DNA from: Takashimella koratensis
Lineage: Eukaryota > Basidiomycota > Tremellomycetes > Trichosporonales > Tetragoniomycetaceae
Direction of reading: 5' to 3'
NCBI GenBank assembly: GCA_003116875.1
Contig: BCKT01000019.1
Coordinates: 124,001 to 188,000 of the forward strand
DNA: 64,000 nucleotides
The notes beneath the pieces were generated by a model. It made no database searches. It saw nothing but the letters and a program-made list of their open reading frames with translations, and was not told the origin of the DNA. Below, piece by piece: positions 46,445 to 58,352 of the stretch. Made by a program: the position numbers and the translations under genes. Position 1 is the first letter of the stretch; each line of letters starts with the position of its first letter.

Positions 46445-46785
46445 GATTTGTGTTCCTTCTTCTTGGTCCCTTACCCATCCTCTTGCATGCTTACGAGCGG
46501 CAGAGGAGTTGTTCTGGTACATTACAGTCACTACAACCTCAGCGGGGAGAGGTTTTGGGGCTTTGTCGGAGTCAGCGGCATCGAGAGAACGGTTTCTTTT
46601 TGTCCCGAGGCACTTAGTGGTGTCGACCTCTTCGACCTCGGGTTGTTGGCTTGCCCTAACCACTGCAGGATCGTCGGACACTTGAGGTCCAAGTCGTATG
46701 CTATCCGGTGAAGGTCTCGGTGATGGAATAACAATGCAATGCTGTTTGTAACAGATGATTTACAACGAGAACCCTATGTCGATAC

Positions 46786-47666
46786 CTACGCAGTCGAAGC
46801 CATGGACGCTGCCTTGAGCTGCCGCAAGTCTTCTGCAACCTGAGCGCATTTCCTGTTACGGTTAGCGGGGAAGCTTGATAGGGGTTGTGACTCACGCTCG
46901 CAATGTCGCTGTCTGCTCTCTCCGCTCAGCAAGCTGTCTCTCGAGTAGGAGGACGAGCGTACTCTCGGCCTGAAAAAAGTCAGCTACATCTCAAAGCAAC
47001 GCCTCAACAGCCAGACATACCTGGACACCACGCAGCTGGTTCACCGTCACCATCATCGTTGCTGCGAGGTTGCTCAAATGTTGGATATACTGCACCCTGT
47101 CAGCCCTGCTGATCCCCCTCTAAATCCGCCGAACGCGAAATCTTCTACTCACCTGGTCCCCCTCGCTCGCTCGGCCCATCTCCTCCAGCTCCCCAGGCAT
47201 CCGCGCGGTCCCCGTCAACACGTCAACGAGCTTGACCAGCGTATGAAGGAAGCTGTGAAGCAACCGCGTGAGTCCGTCGCGTGCCGTCTCGTGGTCAGGG
47301 TCGGATGGGTCGGACGGGAGAAACGGTGGGAGGCCGATAGATTCGGCCGTCGGGATGTGCGGTTCAACCTGAGGTCAGCGCAGCAATGAGACCTAACCTT
47401 ACTGTGTACATCTGTCCAAAGGTCATCCACCGCCCGTCTTCTGTCACCCAGTCGGCGTTCGGTTTCCCCAACTTGCCCTTCAGCTCCTCCAGCTCTCTGC
47501 TCTCGTCCTCGTTCAACCCAGCTCCCATGCTCTCATCACCATCGCCATCTCCGCGGACGCCCTGCTCGAGTTCGCCCAGCCGCGCAAGGTTGGCATCCGT
47601 GAACGCACGGAAGAAACCAGGCGGTGGAGGGAAGAGAGTGTTGGTGATGGGTACAGCGTCGCCCAT
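46786..47666 (-). CDS. MED7: Mediator subunit MED7 (229 aa)
   Basis: Exons 47403-47666, 47153-47368, 47021-47089, 46896-46969 and 46786-46852. The family N-terminus is clear (NTLFPPPPGFFRAFTDANLA). After an acidic stretch and DGRWMTFGQMYT come the MED7 helices: LTRLLHSFLHTLVKLVDVL, YIQHLSNLAATMMVTVNQLR and a final coiled coil (STLVLLLERQLAERREQTAT). MED7 is in the Mediator middle module with MED21 and links activators to RNA polymerase II. Length is normal. Confidence 0.88.
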
Positions 47667-47980
47667 GATGAATGGTGAATGATGTGAAACGAAAACAAAA
47701 GATGAGACCGGAGGATTAGTTCGTCGTGGGATAATATTGGGTGACACCTTGCACAGAATTTGTTTATACTGGAGCTCTGGGACAACTTTGGCGCCCATTT
47801 TCAACTGTTCTGCATCTGTCTCTTCCTTTGGGTATAGCCAAAGTGGACAAAGCGTGGCTATCGCATGGTTTAGAGGTACATACATGTCGACTCGAAATGC
47901 AGCGACACCGAGTGCAACCGGGAACTACGTGTAACAATTTTATCCTTCGTGGCGAGCGGTTGCGACTATAACAACACAGC

Positions 47981-50668
47981 TTAGATAGCCCTTGCTACAA
48001 CTCCCGCCGCGATCTCTAGACCACGCGTGACTACCTCACCCTCTACCCCTTCTGCGACCGCCTTCTTCCTCAACCCTTTCAAGACCCATCCAAACCCTCC
48101 TGCCAACTCGATATTACTCAACGTCTTCTCAAACACCTCTCGAATGGCATCCTCGTCGACGTCCTTGACTCCAAAACCCTTGGGCAACTTGATCATCGGT
48201 GACGTCGTTTGGGTCGTGATGAAGAGCGAGGTCAAGAAAGTACTCAAGAACGACCGAGTCCTTGAGTTGAGTGAGGTAAAGTCGAGCGCCTTGAAGATGG
48301 ACAGGTCAATGGTGCCACGCGCCACGAGGTAGGCCAATGATCGCGCCGAGTTGTCTTTGCTCGTTGGGGTATCGCGGTCGTTGTCGCCAAGGTCACGGAA
48401 CAGGTCCCAAAGCGCATACTGGAGTGTGAATCGATGGTCGTATGAGCTCGCGCAAAGGTCGTTGAGAACGAGGGTGTAGTACGGGTTGTAAGATTTTTCC
48501 TACCGTCAGTGGATGTGGAGAGGGGGACTCACCATCCCGCAGCAATGAAAGGTGACCCGCACGAGTTCACGCTGTGGTACATCCGACAGCTTGAGCGAGT
48601 TCATCCGGTCGACCGCGTGCGCATAGTCCTGATATCAGCTCTACTCTAGATCAGACTCACCTCGCTGGTCAAGAGAATCACAAAGATAGCTCTTCGTACT
48701 TCCGTGTTCATCCCTTGTTTCCTGGCAAGCTCGAGCAGCGCCGTATCCTCGTCTACCTTTGCCTCCTTGACAACCTTCTTCTGTGACTGGCCAAGTTCAA
48801 CCAGCGGATTACCTGACCACCCCGCACCGACAATCCACCACTTGCCCCTAGTGTCTGCGCTCAACAAGTCGGACAACGACGCGCGCAAAGGCTCGGGAGC
48901 GAGTACTGATGTCAGCTCTACCAACGGGATTGCTCACGTCTTCGCTTCCTGCCCAGTCCACCAAGCCACCGGCGCATACGAGCAACATCCTCCCTCTCCG
49001 CCTTCTTCTTCCCTGCTCTCAGACTGACGAGCGTCTCCACCATGAACCTCGCTCGAACGGTCATCTCCTTCTCTCGGCCCTTGATCCGCTCTTGGACTAG
49101 ATTGACCATATCCTTGAGACTCGCCGGGTCGTCTGTGCGCAATTGCGTTCCACAGCCTGGGGTCAGCGCGGTATAGACGTCACTCACATTTAACTACACG
49201 CAAGAGGTGCTCAACATTCGTCTCCTCCATGACACCGTCTTGACCGATAAACTTGCGGACGAGGTCGAACACCAAGTTGACTGAGATGACGCCCGTGTTG
49301 TACAGCTCCGCGATCAATGTCAAAAGATTCAAACTCTCCTTGCCATCGTATACAGCTTCGTAGAGGCTCTCTTTGGCTGGTCCAGAGGTCACACCTCCGT
49401 CATTATACCTCTTCACAAGGGCCTGCACCACCTGTGCGCCAAACTCAATGCCAACGACTCGATGCAAGGCGCCGATGAGACCCGCGTAGAGGACGACAAA
49501 CGAGTCGAGCAGATTCGTCCGCACCGCAATGGCCCCGAGAACGAAATTTGTGATTGTCGTCGTGACGTCTAAAGTCAGCGTGGATCAACTCGAGCTCACC
49601 ATTTCGGCTGTGATCGCGGTACAGCTCCTCAAGACCAGTGAGAATGGACTCGATGTTTGCTTCGCTCAGCCTAGTGTCAGCGTTGGTCCTTGACTTGGAC
49701 GTACTTGTTGAGCAAACCCTGGGTCTTGCGTTCCAGTTTGAGTCGCTCTGCTGCGCGGGTCGCATCAGAGTCTGCTTTGGCGGCGAGTTGGGCAGCGCGG
49801 ATATGAGGGGGAATGTATTTTGTTGGCGCGGAAGGCTCAGAGGTGGGTTCGGCGATGACCGCGTCGTTGGGATCTTGTGCGTCGTCGGACTCGTCCAGGT
49901 CGACCACTGCGTCGCCATCGTCTTCTTCTTCCTCTTCATCTTCTTCCTCCTCATCTTCCTCATCCTCCTCCTCCTCCTCCTCCTCCTCCTCCTCCCCAAA
50001 ATCGCTCGGTCCATCTTCATCCGACCCCTCACTCTCTTCTCTTCCCAACGTCCCCTTGGTCCCAATCTTGTCGGCAAAACCTAACAGATCTGTATCCCAA
50101 TCAGCACGAATCCCACCTGTCCCATCACTCACCATCTAGATCATCTTCCAAATCATCGTCGCCCTTTTCATTTCGCAACATGTACTCCAACCAGGCGATC
50201 TCATCATCCTCCACATCATCCTCGATACCTGGTAGTCGAATCTCTGGCTTCTTCTTCTTCTTCGGCACTTCTTTACTCTTCACCGGATCTGCTCGCTTCT
50301 GCACTTTTGCCGCTTTCTCGGGCTCGACCTCTTCCTCGGTCTCCACGGCTCGTTTCTTACCCTTGTCGACTCGAGGCGGGGCGTCGTCCTCAGCTGGATG
50401 CGGTCGCGAGGGTCCAGATTTCCCTTGCCTCTTAGCTTTTCGCATATCCTTCCTCGCGCGAACATTGGTGCGAGAAGGGCCTGAAACCGTAAGCTACCTC
50501 AACCAAGGCTCCGAGCTCACCGTACGCCTCGTCAACCTCTGCTTGAAGGGTAGCTGGCAGCTTTGGCCCTGACCGGCCACCAAACCCTCCTCGGCCTCTC
50601 CCACCAAAGCCACCACCTCTCCCTCGCCCTCCAAATCCTCCTCTCCGTCCGTCTCGATGATAACTCAT
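47981..50668 (-). CDS. SGD1: Sgd1/NOM1 nucleolar MIF4G-MA3 protein
   Basis: The start MSYHRDGRRGGFGGRGRG is Gly/Arg-rich, followed by a basic and then a long acidic stretch (Glu/Asp runs around 49920-49990). The MIF4G part begins at KYIPPHIRAAQLA and LLNKLSEANIESILTGLEEL and continues through NLLDSFVVLYAGLIGALHRV and GVISVNLVFDLVRKFIGQDG. The MA3 part includes TEVRRAIFVILLTSEDYAHA and SYNPYYTLVLNDLC. The C-terminus ends AAGVVARAI. At least seven exons with introns of about 30-70 nt are visible. Sgd1/NOM1 works in 18S rRNA processing with the eIF4A-like helicase Fal1. It is divergent from the coiled-coil gene at 50919. Confidence 0.88.
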
Positions 50669-50918
50669 GCTTGATGTTCAACGGTTCAACGGTCGTCGTT
50701 GTCGTTTGGTGGTAGTTGACAAAATTTTTGAACCAAAATGTTGACGCCCAGACCGATCGCATAGCCGGTGAGGAAGGGCCTAGAAATAGCAAATGGCTCT
50801 TGTGCACCAAATAGCAAATCCCGTCTGTCCACATTTCGACGTGTTTCAAGATGAACAACATTGACCAACCTACCACCACTTCAACACAGCATACCGCAGC
50901 AACCACGGGCCACGGACG

Positions 50919-52894
50919 ATGCCTACCTCGGCGTCCTCGGTTCCGAGCCACCACCCGCCGTCCCAGATCCCCGTCGCTGTCAAGCGCCTGTCACTGCTCG
51001 CTAGCTCGGGAGCCGGCAGCAGCGGCAGTCTCGGTGGCGCTGGGGCGTCGATGAGCCCCAGCTCGAGTAGTCGCAACTTGCCTTCAGTTGGTGAGAACGG
51101 TTCACACGCAGAAACTAGTACACCTCCGTCAAGAACACGCTCGAGTCAAGTGATCTCCCCAGCGAGCTCGACAGCGGATGATGGTGAGCTAAGAACAATC
51201 TTGAGGTTTTGCAGCTCTGATCAATAGCAGATGCGAGGCACGCAAACATCCGGTCCATGCACACAGCACTGGTCGCTTCGCATGCACGGTCTCAAGAGCT
51301 CACCTCGACACTTCTTGGAGAATCGCCAGAGGCATCACTGCAAACCCCCGCTGGAGCCATTGAGCTGGACTACGCAGAAGACGACTTTGATCATGACCAT
51401 GATGGGCTGGACGAGCTGGACGAGGAGGATTTCGATATCATCAATAGGATAGATGATCCAGGTGAGCAATCGTATTGACTCGACTGACGACAGTTCGCGC
51501 GCCAACCGCTTCGTCTCTCAACAAGATGAGGGGTAAAGCCTTGCCACATTCCAGTCCCATGTATGATCTGCGGAAACGAGCGACGACGCCGAGCGAGAAC
51601 GGCACACCTCGAGAAGAGCGACTTGGTTTAAGCCGTAAGTCTTGACCATTACTACGCTAATTGTAGGTATCCCTCGAGCAACCGTGACCCACGCTGTATC
51701 GCTCCACTCGCCCTCTCCCGTCTCGTCCCCTTCCTACCGACCAATAGCCACCCCATCTCCTACGGGCCTACGATCACCACTTCTCGGTCACTCGCCCGGC
51801 AGCGCTGGTGGTTTCCCAGCCTTTCAAAGCGACATGTACCCTAGTCCCTCTGGCGCGCGGCGTGTCACCCCGGGTTCAGCAGCGAGCACACGCGTGATTG
51901 ACGATCTGCAAAATCAGCTTCAGGAGAGCAGTTCACACCTCGCCAAGCTCAAGCAAGAGTCGAAAAATTCGCGCCGAGTCGTCGAGGCGGTGAGTTGAGA
52001 GTCTTATCGGTGCTGACGTGCAGCTTACGCGGCAAAATGAGGGATTGAAGGAGACTCGAGATGGACTGAGGGTGCAGGTTCAGAGTCTAAACAATGTGAT
52101 TTCGAGGAAAGAACGAATCATCAATGGTGAGTCGTGTCAGGGTTTTTGCTAATGCCAGACCTACTTCAACGTGCTCGTGCGGCGGAGGCTAGTGTGTCGG
52201 TGTACACGACGGAGAAGAAGGATCTCGAGAAAGAGACAAAACGAACGATCGCCGAGGCTCGTGCCGAGTCGGCTGATGCGGTAGCTGCTCGAGACCGCGC
52301 CGAGAGCGAGTACGCTGCATTGAGGGATAGTGTTCGGAGTCTGCGTGAGGTCTGGACTAGGGATGTGAAGGGGTACAAGGAGGATGTCAAAGCTCGGGAC
52401 GCGGCGATCAAGAAAGAGAGAGACGAGGCGGTGGGTACGAGGTCAAAGATGGTAGCTGACTAGTGCAGAGGGGGAAACATCTTGCGCTCGTGGAGCTGGT
52501 CAAGTCTCAATCGTGAGTAAAGAGTGAGGGTGGGGCTTATGGTACAGGTCGGATAGGACATCTGTAGTTGCGCTAGCGAAAGAGGCAGAGGAGAGACATC
52601 AACAGGCCGTAGCGAAGTTGGAAGCGGAAGTCGCTCAGCTACGTACACTGAGCGAGAAGAGCGTCAAGGAGAGCGAAGAAGCTCGAGCGACCGCAACGTG
52701 AGTGCACTGGGTGTGGTTGGCGGTGGAGCTCAGAAGGGTGGGAGTAGTCTTGGCAACCGCTGACTGAGCACAGTGATCTCGCGGGAGAGCTGCAAAGGCT
52801 GCGTAGACTCATGCGCGAGCCTGCGCGTACCGACTTGGACGCGGCGGCAGGTGGATCGAATCCAGAAGACGCACCACCAGCGCCAGCTTCATGA
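50919..52894 (+). CDS. Coiled-coil protein, SHE3-like
   Basis: About nine exons: 50919-51183, 51231-51461, 51494-51634, 51667-51989, 52024 onward, and four more to 52894. The first half is Ser/Pro-rich with an acidic patch (DFDHDHDGLDELDEEDFD). The second half is a long coiled coil from TRVIDDLQNQLQESSSHLAK through LTRQNEGLKETRDGLRVQVQ, VISRKERIINDLLQRARAAE and LRDSVRSLREVWTRDVKGYK. The pattern fits fungal proteins assigned to the SHE3 family (mRNA-transport adaptor to myosin in yeast), but coiled coils mislead easily, so the name is tentative. The start is the first ATG with a usable frame, 250 bp from the SGD1 start. Confidence 0.6.
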
Positions 52895-53179
52895 CCCTCA
52901 CATCACCCAAATTCGTAGACTGCCCGCATCTGTTCTCCACTGCCCTCCTAATCTTGTCATATCATCAAATCATCTCAGCATCATTGAGCAATTCAACGCA
53001 ACTCGTCAAGGCAGCCTGAATCTAGGCCCTCTGTTCATATGCGTAATCTGTCACATCTTGTAGCCATGTCATTATTATACCATCTCAAATCAACAGGCTG
53101 TGAATCGATCACTCGCAGAGATGAGTGTAGCGTCACAGCACTTGTGACGCTTCAACCACGAACAGAGTAAGAGAGATAC
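52895..53179. other. Intergenic, convergent 3' ends
   Basis: No gene is seen in 285 bp between the stops of the SHE3-like gene and the CCDC43-like gene. Confidence 0.5.
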
Positions 53180-54484
53180 TTATCCTCTTCGTTCCTGCTT
53201 GGCCGCCTTTTTCTGTCGATCCGCTTTGGCCTTGGCTTGGTCCGCCCTGTGGATGAAATGCATCAGTCTCGATCATCTCTAGTCTTGACTGACCCCATGT
53301 TGCCGTGCTGACCCGGCACACTCACCTTTGCTTCTCGAGAGCCGCGCGATCTCGCTCTTTCTTCGCGGCCGCAGTGTTTTTCGCGGCCTCTCGCTCCATT
53401 TGCATCTTGTATAGCACCTTGTCCTTGTTCAAGTTATCCCACATGAGTGGATCATCGACTGTCAGAGTATCAGCTCTGCTCTTGTCCCTTTGCCCTCTCG
53501 CACCAAATCTTTTCACTTCCTCTCTCCTCCACCCTCTCGAGGCCCCGCCCTACTTCACGCCCACTCACATTCCTTCTTCCGATTCTTCTTCTTTTTCCCA
53601 TCCATCGCTATCGCCACTTCAATCGCCTTCCTCCTCTCTTCCGCCTTTCGCTTCGCTTCCGCCTCTTCGGCTTTACTCCCTCTCGGCGGTGCACCCTCGG
53701 GTCTGCTCGAGAACGCGGCGGTATCTTCCGGCCCACCATCGACGTAGGCGTATTGACGAAGGAGCGCCGCGCGTTGGGCGGCCTTCAGTTCGTCCTCTGT
53801 CAAAGTGGAGAGAATGGTCCGTGGGTCCGGAGGCGGTGACGGTGATGCTATAGACGTTAGCACTGAGTCGTCCATGGTCGGGTGATGCCAAGACTATGTA
53901 GCTCACGCTCTTCCTCTTCCTCAGCTAGAGCTGCAGCCTTTTCCTCTTCGACAAGCCTCAGCCTACCCCACTCATCCACCATCTTCTCCAGGGCTTCGTC
54001 CACTCCATCATCAGGTAACACACCCTGTATACAATCAGTACTCTTCTGTACTTCTCCGCCGATGGCCAGATCCAAGCCGTGCACTCACACCTTCGACGAC
54101 CCCCTCTAGCATCCCCTTGACGCCCTCGACCTTGTCCTCCCGCTCGATCCCTTCTTCCTCGACGAACCGAGCAATCAACTCCACCTGAGCTCACGGTCAG
54201 TATCACCTGTCTTCACCTCTTCACCTCACACCCGCACGTGTTCACACCCGGTTCCATAGACTACACCCCTTGTTGAAAAGAGCACCTATCCTGCTACCCC
54301 TCTTCCTTCCTTTGTCCATCCCTTCTCGCAATCTCAACCTCCTTTTCCTCCCCTCCCGGCTAAGACCCTTACTCACGTCGTCTGGCGGGACAGTCAGTGA
54401 CAGCCCCGCAAGCTGTTCAGAGATGTACCGCTCCAACGCAGCTCCCGAGCTCTCCGCCTCACTCTCGTGCTCGTGATCCGACAT
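53180..54484 (-). CDS. CCDC43-like coiled-coil protein
   Basis: Exons 54377-54484, 54089-54184, 53907-54024, then from about 53848 to 53569 and two more to 53180. The N-terminus (MSDHEHESEAESS, then ALERYISEQLAGLSL) starts a small helical domain that continues in VELIARFVEEEGIEREDKVE and DDGVDEALEKMVDEWGRLR. The C-terminus is Lys/Arg/Glu/Ala coiled coil (KAEEAEAKRKAEERRKAIEV; NLNKDKVLYKMQMEREAAKN) ending KQERRG. The order of parts matches CCDC43 proteins, whose function is little known. The frame is open upstream of the ATG, see the next entry. Confidence 0.6.
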
Positions 54485-54778
54485 CTTACCTAAGTATCGT
54501 GGATCGTGGGTCAACTCAATAGTCGAGGATGGGTAGTTTTTGGGTGCGAAAGAAAATGTGAAACTCGGGACGTATTTTCCGTTGATAGCTGGTGTGGCGG
54601 AGACAAACGAGGCAAGGGTTGGAAGGGGAGGGATGAAAGGAGGATCGACAATAGCGACAGCCTCCTTGTCAATCGCAGCGAGCAGGGGTTGGAAGAGAGA
54701 GGAAGGGATGGGGAGGAGACCGCCGGGGTCTCGGTAGAGGGCAGGATGTGCGTAAGGGGAGACTGAAAGCGTGATCTG
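54485..54778 (-). CDS. Unrecognised coding-like frame upstream of the CCDC43-like gene
   Basis: On the minus strand a stop-free frame runs from about 54774 into the CCDC43-like start in the same phase, with no ATG. It has strong C-ending codon choice and reads SVSPYAHPALYRDPGGLLPI, FVSATPAINGKYVPSFTF and STIELTHDPRYLG. A GTAAGA donor sits exactly before the ATG at 54484. It could be an exon of a separate gene whose earlier exon is at about 54816-55040 (WDIVHRIPCAGLEAVNGG), or an N-terminal extension. No family is recognised. Confidence 0.35.
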
Positions 54779-55161
54779 GTCTGGTCAAAGACCAGAGCCG
54801 CCGCACCTTTCAACTAACCCTCCATTGACTGCTTCAAGTCCCGCACATGGGATGCGGTGGACTATATCCCACCCTCTCGCTCCCACCTCGCCATGCTGAT
54901 CCCCCCACCGTACTCTCTCTCTCACGGTCACCCAAGTCCCCACCAGCCCATCTCTCAATTTCTCGTCGTCACCCGACCCACTGACTTTCGAGCCAGTGGT
55001 CTCTCTCTGACCATCCACCCTCGTCTCCTCTTGACCTCTCTCCTCTCTCTCCTCTACAGCTGACCCCTACCCTCGTAAGCCCACTCACCCACTAACATCC
55101 AACATTCAACTGACATGCCCATACTAACCATCCATAGACACACTTTCGCTACAGAATCGCC

Positions 55162-55803
55162 ATGGATCACCAAGACGAACAAGACGCTCTCCTCACATCC
55201 ACGTCGTACCACGACACCGACACTTTCGACGTTTACCGAGACTTGCCTGATGCCTCCCCGTCACTAAACGCCTCTACCTCTCCGTCATCTCAACCCCTCA
55301 CGCCCTTGTCGCCTCGTCTTCCCGTGACCTCCTTCTCTCGCGGTCTCACTGTCCAACCCGTCCCTATCGACTCCTCCACCTCTTCCGCCCCTTCCGACCC
55401 TGCTCTTCCGCCATCATACACCACCGCCGTTCCCCGTCCTGTCTCTTCACCTCCAAAATACGCTACCGCCCCATCGTCCTCTGAACGTGCTCTCCTCCTT
55501 GCCTCCCCTCCTTCGTTCGAGTTCGCAGCTACTCGCTGTATCCGATGCGACGTCGAGAATGTGGCCCGTTGCAACGCGTGCCGCAGACGAGACAGGAGGA
55601 ACAGCCAGGTCGGAGGTGGGGCAGACCTGACTGTGACGGTTCTGATTGTCCTCAATTGCATCGTCTGGGGTCTGGTGGTGTGGACGTATTTGTTCGATCC
55701 AGAGTTGCTCCACGATGCGCCGGGGCCGGTTGTGGGCGGTGGGAAAGGTTACGGCTGGGCGCTCGAAGACTACTGCGATGTCGCGATGAGGAATAGGCAG
55801 TAG
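55162..55803 (+). CDS. Small single-pass membrane protein (213 aa)
   Basis: A single open exon. Residues 1-115 are Ser/Pro/Thr-rich with a PPxY-like site (ALPPSYTTAV), the kind bound by WW domains of Rsp5-type ubiquitin ligases. A Cys cluster follows (CIRCDVENVARCNACRRRDR), then one hydrophobic segment (LTVTVLIVLNCIVWGLVVWT) and a short tail ending DYCDVAMRNRQ. No family is recognised. Topology with the Cys cluster on the cytosolic side is inferred from the Arg residues. From 55804 to 56028 nothing is seen. Confidence 0.65.
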   Translation: MDHQDEQDALLTSTSYHDTDTFDVYRDLPDASPSLNASTSPSSQPLTPLSPRLPVTSFSRGLTVQPVPIDSSTSSAPSDPALPPSYTTAVPRPVSSPPKYATAPSSSERALLLASPPSFEFAATRCIRCDVENVARCNACRRRDRRNSQVGGGADLTVTVLIVLNCIVWGLVVWTYLFDPELLHDAPGPVVGGGKGYGWALEDYCDVAMRNRQ

Positions 55804-56028
55804 GTGAGACGATGGAACGGGTCAATGGCTGTAGATGTTTCCAGTCTGAAATTGCCTATAGAGCCATGGATTCACACCGTTTGTGTAGGCTGCACCGTAT
55901 TGATGTACCCTTATGTACCCTTGTCACCGCGCAGACTCGGTTCGTTCTCGATACCGCTTCATGGCTTCCTCTGCCTTCATTGCTCTATCTTATCAGCAAC
56001 TTCTCCCACTCCATAGGCGATTCACAAC

Positions 56029-57998
56029 TCACCTCCACTCGCAACCTTCTTCAAACTCGCACCAAGCGCATCTGGACGCTTCATGCACTTCTACTCCTTT
56101 GGGAATCCTCTCTCCCATCCAGTAACCCAGGACCGACTCGAGGTGAGCCGTGAGCAGGGTCTGGTCGTGTATGAATGTCGATCGGCCGATAATGGACCCC
56201 GAAGCGGTGGACTTGTTAGGGGTGGTAGGTAACGACGGGGCAGAGGCTGTTGGAGATGATGCGCCTGGAGGCGGTGATGAAGACGACGACTGCTGAGAAC
56301 TTCGAACGGGTACGTCGCTTCGCTCCAGCCCAACCTCGAGTCCATTGGTCGTCATCTCCGTCGCCCAAGCCATTTCCTCCTCTGGCTTCTCTCCATCACT
56401 ACCTACCGATTCCTCCTTGTCCTTCACCTCCCCTTCGCCAGCTCCAACCACATCTCGCAGGCTATTCTCAATAGTCATCTGGATCGCGCGGTCCTCATCC
56501 CCACACCCTTCAACCCCCTCCATCCCCTGCTCGACCTCTTGCGTCTTCCGCTTCCTCCCTCGTCTCTTCCCCTGACCCTTCTTCGTCTTCACTTTGAGCG
56601 GTGCCGCACGCCTATACACCAATTCCAACTTCTCTTCCGTCTTACCTTCCTTCCCTTTCTCCTCCCTGCCTAGGCCGAGAGCAGCGACGTACCGATTCCA
56701 CACGATTACCATGCTATTCAGATCCCCGGCGTCTTTGGCCCCAAAGCGCAGCGCGTTACCCGACACAACAGGCTTAGACTGTGCGCTAAACTGGTCGGAG
56801 AACTGCGCTGTCGGGTCTAGCTCGAGGTGGGCGAAGACTGTTGACCACGAAAACTTGTTTTGGCTGGGTAAGATCCCTGGGGTATCCGAGTCGACCTCAT
56901 CCAAGTCTGCAGTAAGAATAGCGTCGAGGAGTTCCTTGTAGAGCATGACTTGGAGTCGGCCAGCGAGGGTGTCGCTGTCCCTTGGTAACGTCCCGCTCGC
57001 CCGTGTTTTCGAGTCTGAAATGTAAACCTTGTGAGTCTGCCGCGCGATGGACTCGGGCTTGGGCTTGGTGGGCGAGAAGAACGAGGTGAGGGAGGTTTGG
57101 CGGGAAGTATCGGTACTGCTCCGTGTATCTCGCTTGGTCTGATTCCCGTCAACGGGTACACGAGTCAATTCGTCCTGTTCACCCCTGTTAGCGCGATCCC
57201 TCGCGATGGACTCACGATAATGCCCATGACGAATACATCGCGGACGAAGCCGACCACTGGCAGTTCGCGACATTTGCCAAGGACCAATAGAGCTTCAAAG
57301 GCAGAGAGCATGTTGAGAAACCTGTTCTTGGTCAGCAATGTCCGACCCCCCTGGCTCACCTCAACCCCCAGACATCCTCCCTCGTGATGGCGGTAACGAT
57401 GATCGCTTCGGGATGTATCTCCCTCTCCAACCTCTTGTGTATCTTCTGCTCAGGATGTCAGCGCTACACAATGACATGAAGCACCGACTTACCTCGCCGC
57501 GGCGGAGGATGCGCTCCTTGTCTTCCACTTTGACCTTGTCGACGGTAATCTCCTTGCCTGCGGGGGTCGTGATCACCTCGGGTCGTTGCGACGGCGGGAG
57601 GAAGGGAAGTGTTCTTAGACGACTACAGGTTAGCTCCTACTTGCATCGGTAGCTCACTAGTCGTACTGCGATCGTTAGCATAGGCGCTACCTCCAACTCA
57701 CTTGAACCTCGCACCATACGGTTCCTACAAGATCGGAGACGGATAAGAACCCCTTCTTGCGGAACATGGAGAACGGCGAGGGCTGAACGACGTCTTCGAT
57801 ATCCACAATTGCCGTTGCATCCTCGCCGTCAAATGTAGCCGGAAGAGAAGCCTCAATCTCAACTTTTTGCAACGTCTCCTCAAGCTCCTCGTCGTATTCA
57901 ATGTCCGTACCGAAATCGTCTTGATCGCTGGACGCGGACTCTGCGGCTGTGACCACCTGCCCGAGTTGCACAGGGTCATGGGCACCCTCGCTCTCCAT
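56029..57998 (-). CDS. EXO5: Exonuclease V (EXO5/DEM1 family)
   Basis: Six exons are visible; the first three are 57702-57998, an 8-nt microexon at 57658-57665, and 57493-57622. The iron-sulfur nuclease signature is complete: one Cys in GTVWCEVQ and three at the end in RCAWCEFEEGCEWR. The core includes the RecB-like segment (ELPVVGFVRDVFVMGIIDEL) and YISDSKTRASGTLPRDSDT, holding likely metal-binding Asp and Lys. YKELLDAILTADLDEVD and VLGYWMGERIPKGVEVHEA are conserved too. A long low-complexity insert (Lys/Arg then Ser/Pro, about 56150-56640) splits the catalytic part. EXO5 is a single-strand exonuclease for mitochondrial or nuclear genome maintenance. Confidence 0.9.
57658..57665 (-). other. 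EXO5: 8-nt microexon of EXO5
   Basis: On the minus strand TACGACTA lies between CGATCGCAG and GTGAGC. The flanking introns are 36 nt (57666-57701) and 35 nt (57623-57657), each with a GCTAAC branch site. Splicing it in gives WCEVQ-YDY-RLRTLPFLPP, which continues the conserved segment after the first iron-sulfur Cys. Confidence 0.8.
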
Positions 57999-58352
57999 TA
58001 TCGAGTGGTCATGTCTGAGTTATTGCACAATGGAAAGATGAAATGAGGTGGTTGACGAAATCCTCGTCATGACGCGATAAAACACGCGCGCTTTATTTAA
58101 TTACGCCACATTGCTCCGTCGATATCTGCATCTCGTAACCACAAGCCTTGGGTTTGTACTTTGAAATCGTAGAACTGTATGGAGAGAGAAGCGAGATAAC
58201 ACAAGGGATACGAGAGGACGGGAGGAGGGGGGGAGGGGAGGAAAGGATAACTCTCTTTTGGTGTTGAATGACTACGGGGGTAAAAAGAAACGATGCTGCT
58301 ACTTCTGCTTTCTGTAAAGAGGGGGAGAAAGGGTAGAAGAAGAAGAATGCGT
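57999..58352. other. Intergenic: EXO5 promoter and 3' region of the ADP/ATP carrier
   Basis: No gene is seen. A GGGAGGGG-type purine tract at 58220-58245 is T/C-rich on the carrier strand and lies within its likely 3' untranslated region. Confidence 0.5.

Noticed and set aside
46364..46712. Short open frames of about 90-105 codons around the tRNA 3' half
   Set aside because: They cross a tRNA gene and lack domains, so they are taken as chance frames.
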